The position numbers and the translations under genes were made by a program. A stretch of DNA of 64,000 bases from positions 2,108,001 to 2,172,000 of the forward strand of contig NZ_VDMS01000001.1 in assembly GCF_006346395.1 (NCBI RefSeq). The letters are read 5' to 3'. The notes beneath the pieces are model-generated. The model ran no database searches and was not told where the DNA came from. It saw only the letters and a list, made by a program, of their open reading frames with translations. The DNA is from Nocardioides plantarum (GTDB lineage Bacteria > Actinomycetota > Actinomycetes > Propionibacteriales > Nocardioidaceae). Below, in pieces: positions 15,808 to 23,599 of this stretch (its first letter is position 1; each line of letters opens with the position of its first letter).

Positions 15808-17496
15808 GTGCACTACGTCGGGATCGACCTCGCCTGGGGGGACAAGAAGCCGACGGGGCTGGCGGTCATCGACGCCGACGCCCGGCTCCTGCTGGTCAGC
15901 GCCGTGCTCGCCGACGACGAGATCGAGGCCGCCCTGGCGGCGTACGACGGCCCGTGCCTGGTCGCCATGGACGCGCCCCTCGTCGTTCGCAACGCGACCG
16001 GCATGCGTCCGGCCGAGCGCGAGCTGTCGGCCGACTTCCGCCGCTTCGACGCCGGCACCCACCCGTCCAACACCGGCAAGCCCGAGTTCGCCCACGGCAC
16101 CCGTGCGGCCCGCGTCGCCAAACGGCTGGGCCTCGACATCGATCCGCGCTCAGGCCGGGCTCGGCGGGCGATCGAGGTCTACCCGCACCCGGCGACGATC
16201 GTGCTGTTCGGGCTCGAGAAGGTGCTGCGCTACAAGGCCAAGCCCGGTCGCGACCTCGAGCTGCTGCGCAGCGAGCTGCTCACGCTGATGGGCCACGTCG
16301 AAGGGGTCGTCACCACCGACGAGACCTGGGCGGCGCTGCGCACCACCGTCCAGACCGCCACCCAGAAGGCCCAGCTGCGGCGGGTCGAGGACCAGGTCGA
16401 CGGGGTCCTGTGCGCCTACCTCGCGCTGTTCGCCGACACCCGCCCCGCCGAGGTCACCCGGTACGGCGACCTCGAGACGGGCTACATCGTCACCCCGACC
16501 CTGCCCCCCGCCCGGCCCGCGGCGCCGTCCCACGCCGAGGTCGTGGCCGAGGCGGTGCGCGTCTACAGCGCCCGCCACGCCGACCTGATGCGCGTCGGGC
16601 ACGAGGCCGTCGACCTCGTGCGCGGCTTCCTCGACGAGGCGGGCATCAACTACCTGTCGGTCACCGGGCGCACCAAGACCGTCGCGTCGTTCGCCGAGAA
16701 GGCCGCACGCACCGCCGCCGGCCTCCCGCTGTACGACGACCCGCTGGCCCAGCTCACCGACCAGGTCGGCGTACGCGTGATCACCTACGTGTCGGGCGAC
16801 GTCGACGCGGTCGCAGACGTCCTGGCCGAGCAGGTGCGGGTCGCCGACGACCGCGACCTCGGCCAGGAGACCGCGCAGGAGGGCCGCTTCGGCTACGCCT
16901 CGCGCCACCTGCTCCTCGAGCTCGCCACGCCCGAGGGCCCCCAGCTCGTGCAGGTGCAGATCCGCACGGTGCTGCAGCACGCGTGGGCCGAGTTCGAGCA
17001 CGACATCCGCTACAAGGGCACCGTGCCCGACGAGCACGCCCACGAGTTCGACCGCCGCTTCACCCTGGCCGCCGGGCTGCTCGAGCTGGCCGACCGCGAG
17101 TTCGGCGAGATCCGCGACCGGCTGCGCGGTGTCGCCCCCGCGGTGACGACCGAGACGCCCGCCGACGACGACCCGCGCCTGGACCCCCGCGAGCTGGCCG
17201 CCTTCCTGGCCGGGCAGTACTCCGACGCCGAGTGGTCGCGCGCCGACCACTACAACTGGATCGCCGGGCTCCTGCTCGAGCTCGGCGTCACCTCGCTCGA
17301 GGAGCTCGGCGGGGTGCTGCGCGACGCCGACGAGGCCGCCATCGCCGAGCGGATGGACTACCGCCACCCGCCCGGCGCCGTACGCCGCCTCGACGACGCG
17401 CTGCTCCAGGTCTTCGGCGAGCGCTACGTCGAGCTCCACTCCAACGCCCACCGACGTGCTGCGCTCGCCCAGCGGCTCGAGCGGCTGCGGGGCTGA
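15808..17496 (+). CDS. DUF429 (RNase H-fold) - RelA/SpoT synthetase-domain fusion
   Basis: 562 residues from GTG 15808. Residues 1-230 are a DUF429 domain with the RNase H-fold acidic residues in YVGIDLAWGD (D7), VAMDAPL (D55), EVYPHPA (E123) and VEDQVDGVLCAYLA (D195, D198). Residues 245-410 are a RelA/SpoT nucleotidyltransferase domain: GRTKTVASFAEKA, LTDQVGVRVITYV (D318), GRFGYASRHLLLEL, VQVQIRTVLQHAWAEFEHDI. The usual catalytic Glu before the VQIRT motif is Gln382 here. The rest is a helical C-terminal region. A similar combination of an RNase H-like and a (p)ppGpp synthetase domain is known in Mycobacterium smegmatis (MS_RHII-RSD). Confidence 0.85.
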   Translation: MHYVGIDLAWGDKKPTGLAVIDADARLLLVSAVLADDEIEAALAAYDGPCLVAMDAPLVVRNATGMRPAERELSADFRRFDAGTHPSNTGKPEFAHGTRAARVAKRLGLDIDPRSGRARRAIEVYPHPATIVLFGLEKVLRYKAKPGRDLELLRSELLTLMGHVEGVVTTDETWAALRTTVQTATQKAQLRRVEDQVDGVLCAYLALFADTRPAEVTRYGDLETGYIVTPTLPPARPAAPSHAEVVAEAVRVYSARHADLMRVGHEAVDLVRGFLDEAGINYLSVTGRTKTVASFAEKAARTAAGLPLYDDPLAQLTDQVGVRVITYVSGDVDAVADVLAEQVRVADDRDLGQETAQEGRFGYASRHLLLELATPEGPQLVQVQIRTVLQHAWAEFEHDIRYKGTVPDEHAHEFDRRFTLAAGLLELADREFGEIRDRLRGVAPAVTTETPADDDPRLDPRELAAFLAGQYSDAEWSRADHYNWIAGLLLELGVTSLEELGGVLRDADEAAIAERMDYRHPPGAVRRLDDALLQVFGERYVELHSNAHRRAALAQRLERLRG

Positions 17497-17679
17497 CTGC
17501 CTAGAGCAAGGGCGTACGCACCGGCCAGGGCGTGGCTGATGGCCAGTGAGCCGACTTCCCGCCGCCCCAGCCAGCGAGCTTCGTCGGCAGGGTCGCGTAC
17601 GACCGTTGATGAGCCGCGCGGCGCGCTGGTCGAACGGGCCGGGGCCTCCGGAGGACAGCCGACCGGTTTGTGCAGGTTC

Positions 17680-17694
17680 GTTGTCGTAGACAAC
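17680..17694. promoter_or_regulatory. Inverted repeat upstream of the secreted-protein genes
   Basis: GTTGTC-GTA-GACAAC is a perfect 6+6 inverted repeat, 75 bases before the ATG at 17769, in a locally AT-richer stretch. It has the form of a dimeric regulator site. A TTGACT element follows at about 17719. Confidence 0.38.
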
Positions 17695-17768
17695 TAGTGG
17701 TCACCGGCCTAACCTGAAATTGACTTCGGGGCAACCGGCTCCGGTGTCGCTTCTCGGAGGGAAATGAC

Positions 17769-18125
17769 ATGAGCATCCGCACGATGGCAGCCTCACTGAT
17801 CCTGACCGCCGGCGTCCTCGGCTCCACGGCCCTGGTCGCCGCCGCTCCCAGCGCCGACGCGGCCACCGCGTGCCCGAGCGGCGCGGTCTGCATCCGCGAG
17901 ACCAACGGCACCATCCTGAGCAAGAACATCTTCTACTCCTACGGCTACCACAACCTGTCCAACGTCACGGGCAACCGCGTCGTGGTGAACAGCCAGACCG
18001 GCGGAGCCGGGTTCAAGGTCTGCCTGAACTACGGCGGCACCAACTGCTCGTCGGTCACCCGCGCCACCGGCGACTACGCCCCCTACAACTTCACCCCGAT
18101 CAACTCGATCGTGCTGGTGGCCTGA
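17769..18125 (+). CDS. Secreted small Cys protein, peptidase-inhibitor I36-like
   Basis: 118 residues from ATG 17769 with GGAGG six bases upstream. A Sec signal peptide with AAAPSADAA cleavage region (about residue 31) precedes a mature domain with CPSGAVCIRETNG, NLSNVTGNRVVVN and VCLNYGGTNC: two Cys pairs and Asn-rich turns as in the I36/beta-gamma-crystallin-like inhibitors of Streptomyces. The family call is tentative. First of three small genes on this strand. Confidence 0.68.
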   Translation: MSIRTMAASLILTAGVLGSTALVAAAPSADAATACPSGAVCIRETNGTILSKNIFYSYGYHNLSNVTGNRVVVNSQTGGAGFKVCLNYGGTNCSSVTRATGDYAPYNFTPINSIVLVA

Positions 18126-18166
18126 ACCTCGGCCCGTCAGTGTCCATTTCTCGGAAAGGAACATCG

Positions 18167-18514
18167 ATGAAGATCCGCTCGATGAAGCCGACCCGCAAGA
18201 ACGCCGCGGCGGGAGCCGCAGCGACCGTCTCGGCCTTTGCCATCGTCGCGCTGACCGCCAGCGCCGGTTACGCCGCCTACAGCCCCCATGCCGGGGACCT
18301 GTGCCAGGCCGCGGAGAACATCCAGTTCTACGGCAACGACTTCTCCACACCCAGCTACGTGGTGCAGACCAACGAGTTCATCCGCATGGACTCGACCGGC
18401 GACTCACTCGTGAACTGGACCGACGGGCACGGCGACGGGCACGCCACCCGGGTGTTCAAGTACCGCCACGGGGAGGACTCCACCGGGCAGCTGCGCGTCA
18501 AGAACTGCCACTAG
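18167..18514 (+). CDS. Secreted small protein of unknown function
   Basis: 115 residues from ATG 18167, with GGAAAGGA six bases ahead, 41 bases after the previous gene. A basic N-terminus and hydrophobic core ending ASAGYAAYS form a signal peptide. The mature part of about 78 residues has two Cys (LCQAAEN and KNCH at the C-terminus), likely one disulfide, and short strands reminiscent of an SH3-like domain. No family recognised. Probably co-transcribed with the I36-like gene. Confidence 0.68.
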   Translation: MKIRSMKPTRKNAAAGAAATVSAFAIVALTASAGYAAYSPHAGDLCQAAENIQFYGNDFSTPSYVVQTNEFIRMDSTGDSLVNWTDGHGDGHATRVFKYRHGEDSTGQLRVKNCH

Positions 18515-18596
18515 GCAAGCAGATCCGCACGGGCTCCCCGGTCCGGCGCCCCACCCACCGTCGGTGGGCGCAGCACGATCTCGCCGTCGGCTGAAC

Positions 18597-18630
18597 GAGC
18601 CCCTCACTGGCCCAGGCTGGTGAGGGGCTC
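18597..18630 (+). terminator. Terminator hairpin after the secreted-protein pair
   Basis: GAGCCCCTCAC and GTGAGGGGCTC form a perfect 11-bp stem with a 12-base loop, about 80 bases past the stop at 18514. It separates the secreted pair from the gene at 18790. Confidence 0.65.
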
Positions 18631-18789
18631 GCGCCACTCCTGGCGTATCGCTCGACGCCCAGTCCCGACCTCGGGACGAGCCACGAAGGGAAATTGCCAA
18701 CACCGCCACATCGGGCCGCAATTCGTGACACGCTCGCCGCCCACTACTCGTCGGGTCGAGCCCGACACCGATGACCAGAAGGTAGGACA

Positions 18790-19140
18790 ATGTCTGACGC
18801 CAAGACCCTGACGCTCGTCAACTACTTCACGTCCCCGATCGACGTGTCAGTGACCGAGAACGACTGGAACTGCTGCGACCTGCCCAAGCGAGGCCAGGTC
18901 ATCGGCAACATCGCGCCGAACGGCACGGCGAGCTTCGAGTACGTGCGCACGGACGGTCACGGCTGCGACGGCCGCCAGGGGCAGTTCCAGCTCTCGATCG
19001 AATCGAAGTACCTCCTCGACCTCGACTTCGACGGCAACGCCAACATCCAGATCAGCACGACCCCGACCACCTTCGGCGCCTTCCTGGCCCCGAACAAGGA
19101 TGGCAGCTCCACGTTGGTGGTGGGCGCAAACCCGAGCTGA
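18790..19140 (+). CDS. Hypothetical small Cys-containing protein
   Basis: 116 residues from ATG 18790 with a GAAGG ribosome site. No signal peptide. The sequence is rich in beta-prone and polar residues (TLTLVNYFTSPIDVSVTEN, ASFEYVRTDGHGCDG, FQLSIES) with a CC pair at about 28-29 and a third Cys at about 58, suggesting a beta-sandwich. No family recognised. Codon use fits the genome, but the surrounding intergenic DNA is less GC-rich than average. Confidence 0.6.
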   Translation: MSDAKTLTLVNYFTSPIDVSVTENDWNCCDLPKRGQVIGNIAPNGTASFEYVRTDGHGCDGRQGQFQLSIESKYLLDLDFDGNANIQISTTPTTFGAFLAPNKDGSSTLVVGANPS

Positions 19141-19353
19141 GGCAACTGCGAGGTCGGCGAGAGGTGCGCATGTCTCGCGTACCTGCACCGACGACGCCTC
19201 GAACTGGACCTGCAGGTCGTCGGAGTGCGTGCGTACCTCGACGACGACCACCGGTTGGTCGACCCGGGGATCGGTAGACCTCGTGGAGCTCAGCCAGGGT
19301 GGCGCGCCGCGCCAGGCGTCGCGGGCGGCGACCAGGCGAGCTCGGGCCCGGCC

Positions 19354-19824
19354 TCAGGCCGACTCGGCCTCGGCCTTCACCCGCGCCAGGGTCTCCTGCA
19401 TGCCGCGCTCGAGGCGGCGGGTGAACGGCCCGACGCCGCCGAGGACGAACCGGGTCATCACCAGCGAGAGCTGCGAGATGCCGTGCGGCACCTCGCGGCG
19501 CTGGGTGAGCGTGGTGCCGCCGCGGCCGTTGTCGGTCAGCTCGAACGACCACACGACCCGGTTCTCCCTGATCCGGAACGCGAAGTCGCGGTGCGGCTCG
19601 AAGCGGACGACCCGGCCGGCGGTGGGCCACAGCAACGGACCCTGGTGGTTGAGGTTGCTGAACCGTGCGCCCTGACGTACGACGCCGCCCTTGACCCGGG
19701 TGTGCACGACCTGCGGGCTCCACGACGCCATCCGCGGTACGTCGGTCACCAGCGCCCACACCGCCGCGGGCGGCGCGTCGATGTCGGTGCTCGCCTCGAG
19801 CTCGTCGTGCTGGGTGTCGGCCAT
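19354..19824 (-). CDS. SRPBCC (START-like) family protein
   Basis: 156 residues. The opening LEASTDIDAPPAAVWALVTDVPRMASWSPQ is the standard polyketide-cyclase/SRPBCC start, followed by alternating strands (GARFSNLNHQ, RVVRFEPHRDFAFRI, VVWSFELTDNGRGGTTLTQRR) and a C-terminal long helix. These proteins form a hydrophobic pocket for lipids or polyketides; no specific ligand can be inferred. It lies 33 bases downstream of the CCA-transferase stop on the same strand. Confidence 0.85.
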   Translation of the reverse strand: MADTQHDELEASTDIDAPPAAVWALVTDVPRMASWSPQVVHTRVKGGVVRQGARFSNLNHQGPLLWPTAGRVVRFEPHRDFAFRIRENRVVWSFELTDNGRGGTTLTQRREVPHGISQLSLVMTRFVLGGVGPFTRRLERGMQETLARVKAEAESA

Positions 19825-19856
19825 GGCCGGAGGCTACTGAACGGCGTTCAACAGCG

Positions 19857-21308
19857 TCACCGTGACGCCCACCACTCCTGCAGCGCCGCCGTGGCGGCGG
19901 CCTCGTCGAGGGGACCGCGGTCCAGACGCAGGTCGAGCAGGAACGTGTAGGCCTGGCCGACCTCGCGCCCCGGACCGATGCCGAGGATCGCCATGATCTG
20001 GTTGCCGTCGAGGTCGGGGCGCAGCGAGGCCAGCTCCTCCTCCTCCGAGAGCCGGGCGATCCGCGCCTCGAGCTCGTCGTAGGTCCGGCGCAGCCGGTCG
20101 GCCTTGCGCTGGTTGCGCGTGGTGCAGTCGGCCCGGGTCAGCACGTGCAGGCGCTCGAGCTGGTCGCCGGCGTCGCGCACGTAGCGGCGTACGGCGGAGT
20201 CGGTCCACTCTCCCGACCCGTAGCCGTGGAACCGCAGGTGCAGCTCGACGAGCCTGCTCACCGCGTCGATCTCGTCGTTGCTGAAGCGCAGCGCCTTCAT
20301 CCGCTTGGCCGTCAGCTTGGCGCCGACGACGTCGTGGTGGTGGAAGGTGACGGTGCCGTCACCGACGAGCCGGCGCGTGCGGGGCTTGCCGACGTCGTGC
20401 ATCAACGCGGCCAGGCGCGAGACCAGGTCGGGCTCGCCGTCGGGCGAGAGCCGCGGCTCGAGGTCGATCGCCTGCTCCAGCACGGTGAGCGTGTGCTCGT
20501 AGACGTCCTTGTGGCGGTGGTGCTCGTCGCGCTCGAGCTGCAGCGCCGGCAGCTCGGGCAGCACGATCGCGGCCAGCCCGGTCTCGACGAGCAGCGTCAG
20601 GCCCAGCCGGGGGTGGGGCGCGCAGATCAGCTTGACCAGCTCGTCGCGGACCCGCTCGGCGCTGATGATCGTGATCCGCTCGGCCATCGCCGTCATCGCC
20701 TCGACCACCTCCGGCGCCACCGTGAAGCCGAGCTGGGCGGCGAAGCGGGCCGCGCGCATCATCCGCAGCGGGTCGTCGGCGAAGGAGTCCTCGGGGCGCC
20801 CGGGCGTGCGCAGCACCTGGTGGGCCAGGTCGACGATGCCGCCGTACGGGTCCTCGAACTCGCGGGCCGGCAGCGAGACCGCCATCGCGTTGACCGTGAA
20901 GTCGCGACGGCCGAGGTCACCGGCCAGCGAGTCGCCGTAGTGGACGGTCGGGTTGCGCGAGGACGGGTCGTAGGTCTCCGAGCGGTACGTCGTCACCTCG
21001 ACCACCCACGGGCCCTTGCGGGCGCCGATGGTGCCGAAGTCGCGGCCCATGTCCCACAGGGCGTCGCCCCAGCCCTTGAGCAGCCGCTCGCTGACCTCGG
21101 GGCGCGCGGACGTCGTGAAGTCGAGGTCGTGGTGGGAGCGGCCGAGCATCGCGTCACGCACCGGCCCGCCGACGAGGTGGAGCTCGTGGCCGGCGTCGGT
21201 GAACAGCGCGCCCAGGCCGTCGATCACCGGGCCGAGCCGATCGAGCTCGGCGCCGACACGTCGCTGCACCTCGACGATCGAGAGGGGTTCGGACGCGGAC
21301 ACGGGCAC
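19857..21308 (-). CDS. cca: CCA tRNA nucleotidyltransferase
   Basis: 483 residues from GTG 21308. Adds or repairs the CCA 3' end of tRNAs. The class II polymerase-beta head shows HLVGGPVRDAMLGR (about 44-57) and HDLDFTT with the catalytic Asp pair, RRDFTVNAMA and EDPLRMMRAARF-like FADDPLRMMRAARFAAQLGF. The C-terminal HD domain has LAALMHDVGKPRTRR and HHHDVVGAKL. This is the pcnA/Rv3907c position beside murJ. tRNA-Ile in this window lacks an encoded CCA, so the enzyme is needed. Confidence 0.95.
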   Translation of the reverse strand: MPVSASEPLSIVEVQRRVGAELDRLGPVIDGLGALFTDAGHELHLVGGPVRDAMLGRSHHDLDFTTSARPEVSERLLKGWGDALWDMGRDFGTIGARKGPWVVEVTTYRSETYDPSSRNPTVHYGDSLAGDLGRRDFTVNAMAVSLPAREFEDPYGGIVDLAHQVLRTPGRPEDSFADDPLRMMRAARFAAQLGFTVAPEVVEAMTAMAERITIISAERVRDELVKLICAPHPRLGLTLLVETGLAAIVLPELPALQLERDEHHRHKDVYEHTLTVLEQAIDLEPRLSPDGEPDLVSRLAALMHDVGKPRTRRLVGDGTVTFHHHDVVGAKLTAKRMKALRFSNDEIDAVSRLVELHLRFHGYGSGEWTDSAVRRYVRDAGDQLERLHVLTRADCTTRNQRKADRLRRTYDELEARIARLSEEEELASLRPDLDGNQIMAILGIGPGREVGQAYTFLLDLRLDRGPLDEAAATAALQEWWASR

Positions 21309-21364
21309 TCACCCGAGTCTAGGGATCCCCAGGAGCCACAGGCGAGGCGGATACCCTCGTCGGC

Positions 21365-23599
21365 GTGGTCGGTCCCCGGAGGTTCTTGCGCGCCCTCGCG
21401 GCGACGTGGGCCCTGAGCGCCGGGCTCGTGCTCGCGGCCCCCGTCTCGGCGCCGGCCGCGCCGGCCGACGCAGCCGGGGTGGCCGACGGCCGCACCGCCA
21501 CGGCCACTGCCGCCCGGGACGACTCCTCGCTGCGCGTCACGATCACGTCGATGACGCCGGGCTCGTTGCCGGCGACCGGCGACATCGAGGTCACCGGCAC
21601 CGTCACCAACCGCACCGACGACACGTGGCGCGACATCAAGCTCTACGTCGTCGACGGCACCGTGATCGACGGCGACGTCCCGGCCGAGCCGCTGCGCACC
21701 CCGGGACAGCTGGCCAAGGCGATGACGACGGCCGACGACGAGGTCGTCGGCTCGCGCATCACCGAGCCCAACGTGGACGTCGCCGAGCTGGCCCCGAAGG
21801 CCTCGGCCGACTACCGGATCGTCGTCCCCGCCTCGGCCATCAAGGCCGACCGGACGGGCGTCTACTGGTTCGCGGTGCACGCCCTCGGCATCAGCGACTC
21901 CGTGCCCTACGACAAGGTCGCCGACGGTCGGGCCCGCACCTTCCTGCCCTACGTCCCCACCCGCTTCGACGCCACGCCGGTCAAGGTCTCGGTCGTGGTC
22001 CCGCTGACCCGGTCGGTGCGCTACGCCGCCAACGGCTCGCTCGAGGACGAGCGGGCGTGGATCCGCGACCTCGACGGAGGCCGCCTCGACCGGGTGCTCG
22101 ACCTCGTCGGGGCCGCCCCCGGACCGGTGACCTGGCTGGTCGACCCCGCCCTCGTCGACGCCGTCGCCCACCTCGCCGCCGGGAACAAGCCCCGCAGCCT
22201 GGGCCCGTCGGTGTCCGGTGGCGGAGGCCCGACCGAGGAGCCGAGCGAGGAGCCGTCCGCCGACGCCGAGCCGGTCGCCGAGAGCGAGGGCGCGCAGGTC
22301 GCGGCCCGGTGGCTCGACCGGCTCGGCACCGCCCTCGACGGCAACGAGGTCCTCACGCTCCCCTACGGCGACGTCGACGTCGCCGCCACGCTCGACCGCG
22401 ACCCCGACCTCCTCGCGGTGTCGCTCGCGCAGCGCAGCGCGGCCCTCGAGGCCCTCGGCGTCGACACCCGTCCCGTCCTCGCCTCGCCCAACGGCTACCT
22501 CGACGCAGCCGGCATCCGCGCCGCCGAGCCCGGCACCCGCGTGCTGGTCAGCGACAAGATGTTCGGCACCAAGGCGCCCGTCGTCGCCGACGCCGACGGC
22601 CACCGCCTCCTGGTGGCGTCGTCCGGCGCGAGCCAGGGCAGTCCGGGCCCGGGCTCCTCGCTCACCGCGGTCGGCATCCGACAGCGGGTGCTGGCCGAGG
22701 CCGCGCTCCGCGTCGTACGCAGCGACCGGGAGCCGCTGATCGCGGTGGTGCCGTCCAGCTGGGACCTCGACGACGCAGGGGCGTTCTGGGACGGCCTCGA
22801 CGCGCCCTGGATCGATCTCACGACGGTGTCCGGGGTCGAGGCCGCCACGACCCCGGTCGACGTCCCGGTCGACGACCTCGACTACCCCGAGTGGCAGGCC
22901 GGTCGCGAGCTCGGGCCGCTCACCGTCGACGGCGTCGCCGATCTCGTCCGGGCCGGCGACACCCTGCAGAGCCTCCTGGTCGACAACACCGGCATCGGCG
23001 GCACCGTGACCGAGGAGGCCCTCACCGGCCTGTCCTACCGGGTCCGCCTCGACCAGGTCGCCGCCCGCGCGGCGACCGCCCGCTCCCGCGACTGGGTCGA
23101 CGAGCGACTCGGCGCGGTGAAGATCGACGCCCCCAACGGCGTGACGCTGGCCAGCGACCAGGGCACGTTCGTCGTCACCCTGGCCAACACCCTCGACCAC
23201 CGCGTCGTGGTCAGCGTCCGGGCCCGCTCCGACGACGGCATCGACGTGACGTCGCCCAAGCGCGTCGTCCTCGCCCCCGACGCCCGCGAGACCGTCCGTC
23301 TCACGACCCGCACCACCGACAGCTCGGTGCACAACGTCGAGCTGATGGTCACCGACGAGGCCGGCACCCCGCTCGGCTCGACCTCCGACCTGCGCATCCG
23401 CTCGACCCAGGTCGGCGGCGTCATCTGGATCATCATCGGCGTCGGCGTCGGCGTCCTCTTCGTCGCGATCGCCGTCCGCCTCGCCCGCCGGGTGGCCGCG
23501 GCGCGACGAGGCGAGCCGGGCGCCGGGCGCCGGCTCACCCGGATCCGAGCCCGCAACCGCGCCAAGGGCGAGCGGTCCCACCCGGTCGAGGCCACGTGA
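21365..23599 (+). CDS. DUF6049 family secreted/membrane protein
   Basis: 744 residues from GTG 21365. A signal peptide (RALAATWALSAGLVLAAPVSAPAAP) is followed by a large extracytoplasmic part: an Ig-like N-terminal domain (SLRVTITSMTPGSLPATGDIEVTGTVTNRTDDTW) and a central region resembling a polysaccharide-deacetylase-like barrel (TWLVDPALVDAV, GNEVLTLPYGDVD). A single C-terminal helix (GGVIWIIIGVGVGVLFVAIAVRLA) ends in a basic cytoplasmic tail. It overlaps murJ by GTGA, as Rv3909 neighbours Rv3910. Likely a wall-side partner of the flippase; function unproven. Confidence 0.83.
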   Translation: MVGPRRFLRALAATWALSAGLVLAAPVSAPAAPADAAGVADGRTATATAARDDSSLRVTITSMTPGSLPATGDIEVTGTVTNRTDDTWRDIKLYVVDGTVIDGDVPAEPLRTPGQLAKAMTTADDEVVGSRITEPNVDVAELAPKASADYRIVVPASAIKADRTGVYWFAVHALGISDSVPYDKVADGRARTFLPYVPTRFDATPVKVSVVVPLTRSVRYAANGSLEDERAWIRDLDGGRLDRVLDLVGAAPGPVTWLVDPALVDAVAHLAAGNKPRSLGPSVSGGGGPTEEPSEEPSADAEPVAESEGAQVAARWLDRLGTALDGNEVLTLPYGDVDVAATLDRDPDLLAVSLAQRSAALEALGVDTRPVLASPNGYLDAAGIRAAEPGTRVLVSDKMFGTKAPVVADADGHRLLVASSGASQGSPGPGSSLTAVGIRQRVLAEAALRVVRSDREPLIAVVPSSWDLDDAGAFWDGLDAPWIDLTTVSGVEAATTPVDVPVDDLDYPEWQAGRELGPLTVDGVADLVRAGDTLQSLLVDNTGIGGTVTEEALTGLSYRVRLDQVAARAATARSRDWVDERLGAVKIDAPNGVTLASDQGTFVVTLANTLDHRVVVSVRARSDDGIDVTSPKRVVLAPDARETVRLTTRTTDSSVHNVELMVTDEAGTPLGSTSDLRIRSTQVGGVIWIIIGVGVGVLFVAIAVRLARRVAAARRGEPGAGRRLTRIRARNRAKGERSHPVEAT

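Noticed and set aside
17501..17929. Minus-strand frame of 142 codons
   Set aside because: Overlaps the secreted-protein gene, no ribosome site, Arg/Ser-rich shadow composition.
19141..19353. Possible gene remnant after the 18790 gene
   Set aside because: Minus-strand fragments such as VVVEVRTHSDDLQVQFEAS look protein-like but have no start, stop or family; no feature is called.
21016..23595. Long frame leading into murJ
   Set aside because: Arg/Gly/Pro-rich shadow of DUF6049; murJ begins at GTG 23596 with a GTGA junction.
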